Notes: generated from the sequence alone by a model not told the origin. 64,000 bases of DNA from Rhodospirillaceae bacterium (GCA_006969625.1 CP030885.1:1-64000); one strand, 5' to 3'; counted from the first letter of the stretch, positions 8,462-16,897 are shown. Numbers and translations: made by a program.

Positions 8462-9940
8462 CTACGCCACGCGTCTGGCCGCCGCGTCGGGCGTCGGGGC
8501 CGTCGGCTCCAGCACCCGTTCCGGCGGCAGGGTCAGCGTTGCGGTGGTGCCCTGGCCGAGGGTGCTGGTGAGGCTGAGGCTGCCGCCGTGCAGCGCCATC
8601 AGCTCGCTGGCGATCGCCAGGCCCAGACCGCTGCCGTCGCGCACTGCGCCTTCCTGGCCGGCGACGGTGGCATGCAGCATTTCATAGGGCTTCATCAGCC
8701 GTTCGATCTCCTCGGCGGGAATGCCGGGGCCAGTGTCGGCGACGGCGATCGCCAGTCCGCCCGCGGCCGTGCGGGCCGCCGAGACCTCGACGTGACCGTC
8801 GGGCGGCGTGAACTTCACGGCGTTGGACAGCAGGTTGACGACCACCTGACGCAGCTTGAGCGGATCCGCTTCGACGGCCGGCAGTTCGGCGGGCAGGGCG
8901 AGCGCCAGGGTGACGCCGGCACTGCCGGCGCGGCCCTTCATCATGCCGACGCAGCTCTCCAGGTGCTCGCGCGGGTCGAGCGGGCGGGCGTGCAGCTCCA
9001 GGCGGCCGGCCTCCGCCTTGGAGAGATCGAGCAGGTCGTTGACGAGTTGCAGCAGGTACTCGCCGCTTTCCCGGATGTGCCCGGCGTACTCCTTGTAGCG
9101 CGGCCGCCCGAGCGGGCCGAGCAGCTCGCGCTCCAACGTCTCGGAAAAGCCGATGATGGCGTTCAGCGGCGTGCGCAACTCGTGGCTCATCGAGGCCAGG
9201 AAGGTCGACTTGGCACGGCTGGCCACCTCCGCCTTCTCGGCCAGGTGACGGGTCTCCTCCTGCGAGGCCTCGAGCGCCCGGACCGACTGCGAGACCTTGC
9301 GCGCCAGCGGGCGGAAAATGAACAGCGCTTCCAGGATCAGCAGCACCAGCATGCCGGAGAACAGCAGCACTTCGAAGTTCTTCAGCCAGCCGATGGTGGT
9401 GTCCCGCTCGTTCGCCAGCAGGTCGGAGATCAGGTCGTAGCCCTGGGGGATGTAGTTCATGCCGGCCAGGTTGAGCGCCAGCAGCTCGGGGTGGTTCTGG
9501 TGCAGCTCGCTTTGGGGCAAGGCATAGAACTGGCGGGCGTGGCCGAGGAAGCGGCGCACCTGGGCGTCGAAGGGATTGTCGCCGAGGAAGAGCAGCCGGC
9601 GGATGCGTTCGACGTCCCGGAGCGAGTAGGTCTCGCCGCCGCCGACCAGCAGGTCCTGGCGCCGCTGCATCGTCTCGATGCTGCGGCGCAGCTCGCGCCG
9701 GTAGTCGGCGCGGTCGTAGGGATTGGTGGCCACGACGTAGGCATTGGCGAAGAAAGCGAGCCGCTGGCTCTCCGCCTGCTGCTGGGTGACCAGGCGCAGC
9801 AGGTCGGCCTGCTTCTCCTCGGCCGACATGGTCAGGAACAAGATGGCGAAGGCGCCGCCCGACAGCGCCGCGATCAGCGAGAGCGCCAGGGCGTAGCGCC
9901 AGACCATCGCCTCCGCCAAGCGCCGCTGCACGGTGGCCAT
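8462..9940 (-). CDS. Membrane sensor histidine kinase
   Basis: 492 residues from the ATG at 9940, chosen because GAAGGGG lies just upstream; the longer frame to 10108 has no coding character. Membrane helices at about 15-38 and 190-210 flank a roughly 150-residue external sensor region. Then follow a coiled linker and a HisKA domain with the phospho-acceptor His near 253 (SMSHELRTPLNAIIGF). The HATPase_c domain has an N box LRQVVVNLLSNAVKF, G1 DTGPGIP and G2 GSGLGLAIA. The architecture recalls the PleC/DivJ class of alphaproteobacterial cell-cycle kinases, but that assignment is inference. No response regulator gene is adjacent. Confidence 0.9.
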   Translation of the reverse strand: MATVQRRLAEAMVWRYALALSLIAALSGGAFAILFLTMSAEEKQADLLRLVTQQQAESQRLAFFANAYVVATNPYDRADYRRELRRSIETMQRRQDLLVGGGETYSLRDVERIRRLLFLGDNPFDAQVRRFLGHARQFYALPQSELHQNHPELLALNLAGMNYIPQGYDLISDLLANERDTTIGWLKNFEVLLFSGMLVLLILEALFIFRPLARKVSQSVRALEASQEETRHLAEKAEVASRAKSTFLASMSHELRTPLNAIIGFSETLERELLGPLGRPRYKEYAGHIRESGEYLLQLVNDLLDLSKAEAGRLELHARPLDPREHLESCVGMMKGRAGSAGVTLALALPAELPAVEADPLKLRQVVVNLLSNAVKFTPPDGHVEVSAARTAAGGLAIAVADTGPGIPAEEIERLMKPYEMLHATVAGQEGAVRDGSGLGLAIASELMALHGGSLSLTSTLGQGTTATLTLPPERVLEPTAPTPDAAARRVA

Positions 9941-10789
9941 CGTGTCTTCAGCCCCTTCGCCGCCTCGCCGTTTTCGATAGCCCGCGACCGCGCGCTCGGT
10001 CGCAACGCCGCTGGTGCGACCCGCAGTCCCGCGCGAGCACCGCCGCGGCGAGGGGCACGCTAGGTGGAAATGCTGAAGAAAACCTTGCGCCAATGCGGCC
10101 GGAGCCATGACAGTTGCATGGCGTTTTCGTGACGCCTCGCCGGTTGCGGGCAGCCGCGCACGTAGGCGCGCCGAGGGCGTGCCGGCCTCCCGCCTCGCGC
10201 GACCCGGCCGAACTCGGTCTCAACCCGAATTTTACCTGTACTCCGTTCGAGAAGTTCTCGCCTTCCCTCTTTTGGGCAAGTGCGGCGGACCAAAACAGCA
10301 AAATCAGATGGAGATTGTGGACAGTACTCGGGTGTGCAACGACCTGCCGTAGGCGCGACGGCTTGGCGGGGTAACCACAGGACTACATGGAACCACTTGG
10401 ACCTTCGCATGACGATCACGCAGAAATGTAGAAAAATTCGTTGAAGTTTGTATTTCGAGACGAAGAAACAAATGCAAGGAGATATCGCTTGCACTGCAAA
10501 TTGCTTATGGCGTTAACTTGCGATTAACTGCACTTGATCGAACGTTGCCGAACAAGGCGCAGGCAACGACCCCGCCACCGCGGTTTCGTTCGCTGCGACA
10601 GTCCGTCCCGACCGCCCGTCCCCGCTGCCGCATCGGCGCCTGGGGCACCGGTGTTCGAGGCACCGGCCACGGCGAAGGGGACTGCGCGGCGCGCGGGCGG
10701 ATCAGGCGGGACATGCCGCCCGCGGTGTCTGGCGACCCGGGTGGCGGCAGAGCGACGGGACCCGCCGCAGGCGGGAGCTTTCGCTTTAT
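9941..10789. promoter_or_regulatory. 849-bp intergenic region with AT-rich core
   Basis: No convincing gene is present. Short frames on both strands lack codon bias and family signatures. The segment 10210-10540 is visibly AT-richer than its surroundings and ends in a CtrA-type site at 10513. It separates the divergently transcribed sensor kinase (leftwards) and PAS_5-type gene (rightwards). It probably holds promoters for both, possibly also an unannotated small RNA. Confidence 0.6.
10513..10527. promoter_or_regulatory. CtrA-type binding site, perfect TTAA-N7-TTAA
   Basis: The sequence TTAACTTGCGATTAA matches the full consensus of the alphaproteobacterial cell-cycle regulator CtrA (two TTAA half-sites, seven-base spacer). 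In such a GC-rich genome the match is unlikely to be chance in an intergenic region. It lies about 265-310 bp upstream of the PAS_5-type gene and about 570 bp upstream of the sensor kinase start. Confidence 0.6.
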
Positions 10790-11581
10790 GTGGCTGTGCG
10801 TCGTGCATACTGGGACACTCGAGGGGGCAGGACCTTGAACGTACCAGATCGCTCCTTGGCCCGACTGGTGCCAGAGTGCCACGCTGGTGGGCCTGAGGGC
10901 CGATCCGAACTCAACGGGAACCGGCGCCCGGTGGCTGCGCCGGCCCGCCTGCCGACCGGCGACGCCTCGGCGGCGCCGCGGCCACGGCTGTGCAACTGGA
11001 CGCTGGAACCGGGCGCGACGGGCAACGCGAGCGACCTGCGCGGCCAACTGCTGAAATCCGGCCTCCATCGCACCGTGGCGGACACCGCGGCCTACTGGCA
11101 ACGGCTACACCGCAAGGGACACCCGCCGGCGCGCGCCGACATCGACCCCGCCGAAGTCCGCGCCCTGCTGCCCAACCTGGCGCTGCTCGACGACGCCACC
11201 GGCGACGGCCGGGCGCGCTACCGTCTCGCCGGTACGGCGGTGGTCGAGCTGCTCGGCTGCGAGCCGACCGGGCGCGCGGTCGCCGCCATCGACAGCCCCT
11301 TGCGCCCCTTCCTGCTGCGCTGTTGGGACGATCTGGCGGCAGGGGGCGCGGCCGATCGCAAGGTGAGGTCGGCGCCGCTCGGCCGCGTGTGCAGCTACCG
11401 CGACGACGACGACGTGGCCGGCGGGCTGTACCAGTACGAGTGTGCGTTCCTGCCGCTGTCCGACTGTTTCGTCGCGCGGCCGGAGCCCGGCAGCGCCCGC
11501 GTCCTGCTCTGCCTGTTCCGCCGTTTCATCAGCGATGCGGTCGCCACGCAGGGGTCCGGCCAAGACGGCATGGGGGCCTGA
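10790..11581 (+). CDS. PAS_5-domain protein
   Basis: 263 residues from a GTG. A TTG at 10835 behind GAGGGGGCAGGA is an equally good start and would give 248 residues. Residues about 95-220 show the PAS_5 pattern: YWQRLHRKGHPPARADIDP, then LLPNLALLD, a YRLAGTAVVELLG core, and a C-terminal beta strand region (YECAFLPLSD). PAS_5 proteins are alphaproteobacterial, soluble and usually without an output domain; some are linked to cell cycle or surface regulation, but no specific role is known. The gene lies downstream of a CtrA-type site. Its TGA is the first element of a palindromic repeat. Confidence 0.78.
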   Translation: MAVRRAYWDTRGGRTLNVPDRSLARLVPECHAGGPEGRSELNGNRRPVAAPARLPTGDASAAPRPRLCNWTLEPGATGNASDLRGQLLKSGLHRTVADTAAYWQRLHRKGHPPARADIDPAEVRALLPNLALLDDATGDGRARYRLAGTAVVELLGCEPTGRAVAAIDSPLRPFLLRCWDDLAAGGAADRKVRSAPLGRVCSYRDDDDVAGGLYQYECAFLPLSDCFVARPEPGSARVLLCLFRRFISDAVATQGSGQDGMGA

Positions 11582-11722
11582 GAGACCGTTTGAGAATGCG
11601 CTGGTCCGTCCCGCGCCGCCACCCCGCCGCCCAACGACAGTATCCTGGATGGGTGGCCGGGTGGGGCGCGGGACGGCCCAGTGCCGAGAATGGGCCTCCA
11701 GGCCCATTCTCAAACGGTCTCT
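11581..11722. repeat. 142-bp palindromic element, copy 1
   Basis: Outer 18-bp arms AGAGACCGTTTGAGAATG / CATTCTCAAACGGTCTCT enclose a GC-rich inner stem (about 11602-11677) with the conserved loop core ACGACAGTATCCTGGA. A second internal palindrome GAGAATGGGCCT/AGGCCCATTCTC competes with the outer stem. The element begins exactly at the TGA of the PAS_5-type gene. A near-identical copy is at 40550 and a shorter relative at 23105. Confidence 0.92.
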
Positions 11723-11855
11723 GAGGGCGCCGCGCCGCCAAGGCCGGGCGCGGCGAAGCCGGAGCGGGCGGGCCGTGTGACGCGATGCCCGACGCCATCC
11801 AAGCGGGCGCCCGGAAAGGGCTGCGGCAGCAGGGAATTCGGGTTAGGCTCGCAGC

Positions 11856-12506
11856 ATGCGAGAGGCTGCGCAGTTCCGATTCGAAGCCGACCTGCTGTCC
11901 CGGCTTTCCATACCGCTCTTGCTCGCCGACGCGACGCATGTCGTTGCGGTGAGTGCCGGCCTGCGCCCCCATCTGCCGCGTCTTCTCGCCGAAGGCAGAA
12001 CCGGCGTCCCGGGGCCCGCTGCCGTTTGGCTGTCCGAGGCCGTCCGCAGCGGCGAGGGGGTCGAGGTGTCGGCTGCGGTCGACAAGGGTCTGCCGGCCCT
12101 GCGGCTGCAGGTGCTCGCCCGTGCCGAAGGGGCGGCCTCGGCGGCGGGTCCTGCGGCGGGTCCTGCGAAGGGAGACGGCCTCAGCCTGTGCTACCTGAGT
12201 GGGCACGAAGCCGGTCCAGCGGGCCGGGGACTGGATTCCCGCCTCGCCGGCCTGCTGGACAGTGCCCGATTCGTCGCCATGGGGGAGCTGGTGGACGCGC
12301 TGGAGCACCGGCTCAATCAGCCGCGTGCCACTCTGAGGAACCGCCTGGCGATCCTCGAGGCGGTCCAGCGCCAAGCGCCCGAGCGGGTGCCCGAGGTCCT
12401 CGCGCAGGCCTATGCGGATCTCCAGTCCCTGTTCGATGCGCTTTCCGCTTTTCGGGCCGAGCTGACGGAGAAGACGGCACGGGCGCACGAGGAGAGCCAC
12501 ACGTGA
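11856..12506 (+). CDS. Histidine-kinase-like protein with DHp helix but no ATPase domain
   Basis: 216 residues, soluble. The N-terminal half (about 1-115) resembles a small PAS-like sensor (LLLADATHVVAVSAGL) with an Ala/Gly/Pro-rich loop. Residues about 137-165 read ARFVAMGELVDALEHRLNQP, which copies the H-box of NtrB/FixL-type kinases (MGE...HELNQP) with His at about 151. The acidic residue after the His is changed to Arg. The chain ends about 65 residues later, with no N, G1 or G2 box. It is co-translated (GTGA overlap) with a FixJ-type regulator. It could be a phosphotransfer dimer fed by another kinase, or a decoy. Confidence 0.7.
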   Translation: MREAAQFRFEADLLSRLSIPLLLADATHVVAVSAGLRPHLPRLLAEGRTGVPGPAAVWLSEAVRSGEGVEVSAAVDKGLPALRLQVLARAEGAASAAGPAAGPAKGDGLSLCYLSGHEAGPAGRGLDSRLAGLLDSARFVAMGELVDALEHRLNQPRATLRNRLAILEAVQRQAPERVPEVLAQAYADLQSLFDALSAFRAELTEKTARAHEESHT

Positions 12507-13267
12507 GCGTTCATCGACCGGACGACGTCCACCGGCCGCCGCGCACCTCTTCGGCCGCACGCTGCGCCGGCGGCCCGGCAGCCGAGGAGGGGTCACGTCA
12601 CCCGGCCGAGGCGGCGGCGGGGCAGAGCGAAGGGACGAAGGACGCCCTACCGACGATCGCTGTCGTCGACGACGACGAGCGATTCGCCCGCTCGCTGTGC
12701 GATCTCCTGCGCCTGCACGGCTGGCAGCCGCGCGCCTACACGGCGGCGGGCGCCTTCGTCGCCGACCCCGAAATCGACGAGCTGGACGTCGTCCTGCTGG
12801 ACATCTTCATGCCGGGGATCGACGGACTTTCGGTCCAGCGCCAGTTGGCGGCCTGCGACCTCGACGTTCCGGTCATCGTGGTGACCGGCTCGTCCGACGT
12901 GGAACATGCCGTCAGCGCCATGAAGCAGGGGGCCGTCGACTATCTGGTCAAGCCGTTCGAGCCGGAGGTGTTGCTCGAGAAGGTCGGCACGGCCGCGGCC
13001 GAAGGACGCGACCGCCGCCGGGCCCGCCGGCTTCGGCGCAGCCTGACGGCGGCGATCACCGAGCTGACGCCGCGCGAACGCGAGGTGCTGGAGCGCCTGA
13101 TCGGCGGGCAAAGCAGCAAGGTGATCGCCCGCGAACTGGAGATGTCGCCGCGCACGGTGGACACCCACCGCACCCGAATCCTGCGCAAGTTCGATGTCGA
13201 GACCACGCTGATGCTGATCAACCGCTTCGCCGACAGCCGCCTCGACCTCGGGGTGCTGCGCGGCTGA
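12503..13267 (+). CDS. FixJ-family two-component response regulator
   Basis: 254 residues from a GTG that overlaps the previous stop by 4 bases. After a roughly 48-residue disordered N-terminal extension comes a receiver domain: acidic pair in VVDDDE (about 55-59), phospho-acceptor Asp near 100 in LLDIFMPG, Thr in VTGSSD and Lys in YLVKPF. A LuxR-type HTH follows (about 185-235: LTPREREVLERL, RTVDTHRTRILRKF). All catalytic receiver residues are present, so it should be phosphorylatable, although its operon partner lacks an ATPase domain. Targets are not predictable. The N-terminal extension is unusual for FixJ proteins. Confidence 0.92.
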   Translation: MSVHRPDDVHRPPRTSSAARCAGGPAAEEGSRHPAEAAAGQSEGTKDALPTIAVVDDDERFARSLCDLLRLHGWQPRAYTAAGAFVADPEIDELDVVLLDIFMPGIDGLSVQRQLAACDLDVPVIVVTGSSDVEHAVSAMKQGAVDYLVKPFEPEVLLEKVGTAAAEGRDRRRARRLRRSLTAAITELTPREREVLERLIGGQSSKVIARELEMSPRTVDTHRTRILRKFDVETTLMLINRFADSRLDLGVLRG

Positions 13268-13353
13268 CCCCAGACTGGCGCTGCGGTCGGCCGCGACCGG
13301 ACGAAACGATTCGTGATTTCACCCGAGGTCCATCGAGCCGTTAGGCTCGGCTC

Positions 13354-14067
13354 ATGGGCAAGGCTGCGCGCACCGACCGTCTGGCACATCTCGACCGGCC
13401 GGTCGCCGGACACGGCTACACCTGGGCGGAGGAGGTGGTGCACGCCGCCCTGCACGGCGCCGGCGCCTTGGCCAGCCTCGGCGGGCTCGCGGTGCTGCTG
13501 TGGTTGGCGGTCGAGCGCGACAGCGCCGCTGCCGTGGCTGCGGCGGGCATCTACGGCGGATCGCTGTTCCTCTGCTTTCTCGCCTCCACCCTCTGTCACG
13601 GCCTGCCCGACGGCGTCGGCAAGCGGCTCTTCACCCTGCTCGACCACTGCGCGATCTACCTGCTGATTGCCGGGACCTACACGCCTTTCACCCTGCTGGC
13701 GCTGCCGCCGGAGGTCGGGATCCCGCTGTGCGCGGCGGTCTGGAGCCTGGCGGCCGCCGGGATCGTCCTGGAAGTCGCGGTGCGCTTCCTGCCGCGCGGC
13801 CGGCGGCTGACCTGGCTGTCGGTGCCGCTCTACCTCGGCATGGGGTGGCTCGGCCCTGCGGTCGCCGGCGAGCGGCTGCTCGAGGCGCTGCCGTCCGGGG
13901 CGCTGACGCTGCTGCTGCTGGGCGGCCTGGTCTACACCGGCGGCGTCGTCTTCTACCTGTGGCGCCGCCTGCCCTACAATCACGCCGTCTGGCACGCTCT
14001 GGTGCTGCTCGCCAGCGGCGCGCACTTCGCCGCGGTGGCCGGCTATGTCCTGCCGGCCGCGAGCTGA
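13354..14067 (+). CDS. Hemolysin III / YqfA family membrane protein
   Basis: 237 residues with seven predicted membrane helices. The signatures of the HlyIII/PAQR-like superfamily are present: TWAEEVVHAALHGAG near the N-terminus, an S..CH motif in LASTLCHGLP, LDHCAIYLLIAGTYTPF in the middle, and HAVWHALVLLASGAHF in the last helices. The conserved His, Asp and Ser residues form the presumed metal site of this hydrolase-like superfamily. The name comes from a Bacillus cereus protein; a true hemolytic role is not implied. It is a single gene. Confidence 0.92.
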   Translation: MGKAARTDRLAHLDRPVAGHGYTWAEEVVHAALHGAGALASLGGLAVLLWLAVERDSAAAVAAAGIYGGSLFLCFLASTLCHGLPDGVGKRLFTLLDHCAIYLLIAGTYTPFTLLALPPEVGIPLCAAVWSLAAAGIVLEVAVRFLPRGRRLTWLSVPLYLGMGWLGPAVAGERLLEALPSGALTLLLLGGLVYTGGVVFYLWRRLPYNHAVWHALVLLASGAHFAAVAGYVLPAAS

Positions 14068-14094
14068 TGCGCCGCACCTGGCGTCCAGGCGCCC

Positions 14095-14895
14095 TCAGTC
14101 GATGATCGAATAGCCGCCGTCGACGTAGGCGATGGTGCCGGTAGAGGCCGCGGCCTCGTCGCTCGCCAGGTAGGCGGCCAGCGCCCCGACCTCCTCGATG
14201 GTCACCAGACGGTGCTCCGGCGCGCGGCGGCGCGCCTGCTCCATAAGCTCGTCGAAGCGATCGAGCCCGCTGGCCGCGCGGGTCAGCAGCGGCCCCGGCG
14301 AGATGGCGTGCGCGCGGATGCCCTGGCCGCCCAGCTCGGCGGCGATGTAGCGGGTCGCCGACTCCAGCGCCGCCTTGACCGGGCCCATCAGGTTGTACTG
14401 CTGCACCACCTTCTCCGAGCCGTAAAAGGTCACCGTCATCAGGCAGCCGCCGCCGGCGCGCCGCATCAGCGGCTCGGCCAGGCGCGCCATGCGCAGGAAG
14501 GAGTGGCAGGAGATGTCCATCGCCTGCAAAAAGCCGGCCTGCGAGCAGTCGACGACGCGGCCGTGCAGGTCCTCGCGCGGCGCGTAGGCGATGGAGTGGA
14601 GCAGGAAGTCGAGCGCGCCCCACTGCGCCTCGACCGCCTCGAACGCCGCCTCGAGCTGGCCGGGCTCGCGCACGTCGCAGGGCACCAGGATCGGTGCCGC
14701 CAGCTCCTCGGCGATCGGCTCGACGAAGCGCCGCGCCTTGTCGTTCAGGTAAGTGATAGCCAGTTCGGCGCCCTGGCGGCGGAAGGCGCGCGCGCAGCCG
14801 GTGGCGATCGAGTTCTCGTTGGCGATGCCGACGACGAGGCCGCGCTTGCCGGCGAGCGAGAACATCGGGTGCGGCGTGGCGGGTGCGCTGTCCAT
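14095..14895 (-). CDS. FabI-like enoyl-ACP reductase paralogue (SDR)
   Basis: 266 residues from the ATG at 14895, preferred over 14922 because GAAGGA lies 8 bases upstream. The FabI-type pattern is clear: GLVVGIANENSIATGCARAF for NAD binding, LLHSIAYAPRED, and the Y-x6-K catalytic pair in YNLMGPVKAAL. The second FabI tyrosine, equivalent to E. coli Tyr146, is Phe here (TFYGSEKV instead of TYYGAEKV). This marks a divergent subgroup rather than the housekeeping FabI. It likely acts on enoyl thioesters, but the substrate is uncertain. It converges tail-to-tail with the hemolysin III gene. Confidence 0.82.
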   Translation of the reverse strand: MDSAPATPHPMFSLAGKRGLVVGIANENSIATGCARAFRRQGAELAITYLNDKARRFVEPIAEELAAPILVPCDVREPGQLEAAFEAVEAQWGALDFLLHSIAYAPREDLHGRVVDCSQAGFLQAMDISCHSFLRMARLAEPLMRRAGGGCLMTVTFYGSEKVVQQYNLMGPVKAALESATRYIAAELGGQGIRAHAISPGPLLTRAASGLDRFDELMEQARRRAPEHRLVTIEEVGALAAYLASDEAAASTGTIAYVDGGYSIID

Positions 14896-15022
14896 CGGGG
14901 CCGTCCTTCGCAGGTGCAACATGCGGGCGGCACCCTACAGCATCGACTTGACGGACACATGACGACGGAACGTCGCCGTGGCGGTCCACGTCGTCATCTG
15001 CGGCTACAGCGGCCGGCGCGCT

Positions 15023-15319
15023 TCAGGTCGGCGGCGCGGCCGGCAGCAGCGCCAGGGTGCCGCGCGAGCCCTTCTGGCGGATCGGCACGATCTCCTGGTA
15101 GTCGGGCGAGTCGTAGAAGCGGCGCGCCGCGGCCTCGTCGGGGAACTCGATGACCACCACCCAAGGCGCCGGCCAGTCGCCCTCCAGCACCTGCGGCTCG
15201 CCGCCGCGGATGACGAAGCGGCCGCCGTACTTGGCGACCAGGCCGGGCGTCCTGGCGCGATAGCCGTCGTAGGTCTGCGGGTCGGTGACCTCGACCAGGG
15301 CGACGATGTAGGCGGGCAT
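15023..15319 (-). CDS. DUF1330 family protein
   Basis: 98 residues. The family pattern is present: MPAYIVALVEVTDPQTYDGY at the start, KYGGRFVIRGGE in the middle, VVIEFPDEAAARRFYDSPDY towards the end. These are small dimeric ferredoxin-like alpha-beta barrels (EthD/antibiotic monooxygenase superfamily) without assigned activity. It is a single gene, separated from the FabI-like gene by about 130 bp. Confidence 0.93.
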   Translation of the reverse strand: MPAYIVALVEVTDPQTYDGYRARTPGLVAKYGGRFVIRGGEPQVLEGDWPAPWVVVIEFPDEAAARRFYDSPDYQEIVPIRQKGSRGTLALLPAAPPT

Positions 15320-15509
15320 GGGCTCTCCTCTGCATGTCCGACTGGAGCGGCCCCGCGTGGCCGGGCGCTTTTTGCTGGACGCGAGTCTATCCCCGCCGCG
15401 AGGTTTGCGTCAGTGCTCTTTGCGGGCGCTTCTCGGGCGGCAGGGTCGAAAGCGACCGCGCCGCCCCCATGCCTGCGGACGACAACCGAGAAAGAGAGGA
15501 AACCGGGCG

Positions 15510-16259
15510 ATGAGACTGGCGGGCAAGGTTGCGGTGGTCACCGGCGGCGGCTCCGGCTTCGGCGCCGGCATCGCCGCGCGCTACGTGCAGGAGGGCGCGC
15601 GGGTGGTGGTGGCCGATCTCGACGGCGCCGCAGCCGAGCGGGTGGCAGGCGGCCTCGGCGAGGACGCCGTGGCGGTGCAGGCCGACGTCACCCGGCGCGA
15701 CCAGGTCGAGCGCATGCTGGGGGCCGCCACCGAACGCTTCGGCGCGCTCGACATCCTGGTCAACAACGCCGGCTACAGCCACCGCAACCGGCCGCTGCTG
15801 GAGGTGGAGGAGGCCGACTACGACCGCTGCTTCGACGTCAACGTCAAGGCGATCTACCACGCGGTGCAGCTCGCCGTGCCGATCTTCCGCAAGCAGGGCG
15901 GCGGGGTCATCCTCAACACCAGCTCGACCGCCGGTCTGCGTCCGCGCCCCGGCCTGACCTGGTACAACGCCACCAAGGGCGCGGTGAACGTGCTGACCCA
16001 GTCGATGGCGGTGGAGCTGGCGCCGGAGCGCATCCGGGTCAACGCCATCTGCCCGGTGATTGGCGAGACCGGCCTGCTGGAGACCTTCATGGGCGTCGCC
16101 GACACGCCCGACGCGCGCGCCAAGTTCATCGCCACCATCCCGCTCGGCCGCCTGTCGCAGCCCAAGGACATCGCCGCGGCCGCCGTCTTCCTGGCCAGCG
16201 ACGAGGCGGAGTTCGTCACCGGCGTGCTGCTGGAGGTCGACGGCGGCCGCTGCGTGTGA
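15510..16259 (+). CDS. Short-chain dehydrogenase/reductase, glucose 1-dehydrogenase-like
   Basis: 249 residues. The start at 15510 is supported by AGAGAGGA upstream; the open frame to 15318 is not coding. Classical SDR features are present: the NAD(P) loop VTGGGSGFGAG (about 10-20), an Asp after the second strand (VVADLDG) suggesting NAD preference, NNAGYS, and the catalytic Ser/Tyr/Lys set in NTSSTAG and WYNATKGAV. The C-terminal DGGRCV replaces the usual DGG end. Its substrate cannot be inferred. It converges on a small exported-protein gene. Confidence 0.9.
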   Translation: MRLAGKVAVVTGGGSGFGAGIAARYVQEGARVVVADLDGAAAERVAGGLGEDAVAVQADVTRRDQVERMLGAATERFGALDILVNNAGYSHRNRPLLEVEEADYDRCFDVNVKAIYHAVQLAVPIFRKQGGGVILNTSSTAGLRPRPGLTWYNATKGAVNVLTQSMAVELAPERIRVNAICPVIGETGLLETFMGVADTPDARAKFIATIPLGRLSQPKDIAAAAVFLASDEAEFVTGVLLEVDGGRCV

Positions 16260-16277
16260 GAGTGCCCGTCCGCCGGC

Positions 16278-16631
16278 TCAGTAGCGCGGCAGGCCCGGAC
16301 GGCTGTAGCCGCCGGTGGTGAAGGCGCCGCGGTAGGCGCCGCCGGCATTGAGCCGAATCACCAGGTAGCCCGCCGCGTCGCGTATGCGCACATAGGCGAG
16401 GTAGCCGCGCACGCGGCCGGGACCGCCGCGCGTGGAGCTGTTGCGCTGGGCGACCAGCTCGATGCTCTCGACCTGCGCCTCGGCGATGCCCATCTCGACG
16501 AGCTTGGCGTTCACCGTATCCCTCGGCGCGGCGGAGGCCGCGACGACCGAAAGTCCGGCGGCGCCGGCGGTCAGGAAAACCAGCAACGCGGCGGCCCGCA
16601 GGGCGCGCCGCAGGGATGTCCGGTCGAACAT
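16278..16631 (-). CDS. Small exported protein of unknown function
   Basis: 117 residues from the ATG at 16631 (GGGAGAAG upstream). Residues 1 to about 36 form a signal peptide (RRALRAAALLVFLTAGAAG, then VVAASAAP). The mature part is about 80 residues, basic, with a beta-rich look (GYLAYVRIRDAAGYLVIRL) and a Gly/Tyr/Arg-rich tail ending RPGLPRY. I do not recognise a family. It is likely periplasmic. Confidence 0.7.
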   Translation of the reverse strand: MFDRTSLRRALRAAALLVFLTAGAAGLSVVAASAAPRDTVNAKLVEMGIAEAQVESIELVAQRNSSTRGGPGRVRGYLAYVRIRDAAGYLVIRLNAGGAYRGAFTTGGYSRPGLPRY

Positions 16632-16865
16632 CGCATCTTCTCCCGTGCTGCTCCCCCACCCGTCGGTGGCCGGCGACGCAGGCGAAGCGGCCTCCCCGCC
16701 GCACGCCTGCCGGCCCTGACCGTCATGTGGGCAGAACGGCGGCGGAAATGACCGCGGAGAAGCGGCAAGGCACTTTGCGCGCAGAGCTGTGGCCCGGTTC
16801 GTTGACGCGGCGCGCGGCGGCGCAACGGCGTGCCCATCGGCCTTCATGCGACTCCCAAACGCGAA

Positions 16866-16897
16866 AAGGGCCCGGAAGCGTCCGCTCACGGGCCCTT
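16866..16897 (-). terminator. Rho-independent-type terminator of the Bax-inhibitor-1 gene
   Basis: Reading leftwards after the stop at 16924, a 9-bp stem AAGGGCCCG / CGGGCCCTT with a 14-nt loop is followed by TTCGCGTTT. It is placed about 27 bases after the gene and is the clearest intrinsic-terminator-like hairpin I saw in the window. Confidence 0.75.

Noticed and set aside
10060..10494. Minus-strand 144-residue frame in the AT-rich gap
   Set aside because: No ribosome-binding site, mixed codon character and no family features; overlaps the sensor kinase upstream region.
11529..12596. Minus-strand 355-residue frame
   Set aside because: Crosses the palindromic element and is antisense to the ATPase-less sensor gene; low-complexity Arg/Pro composition.
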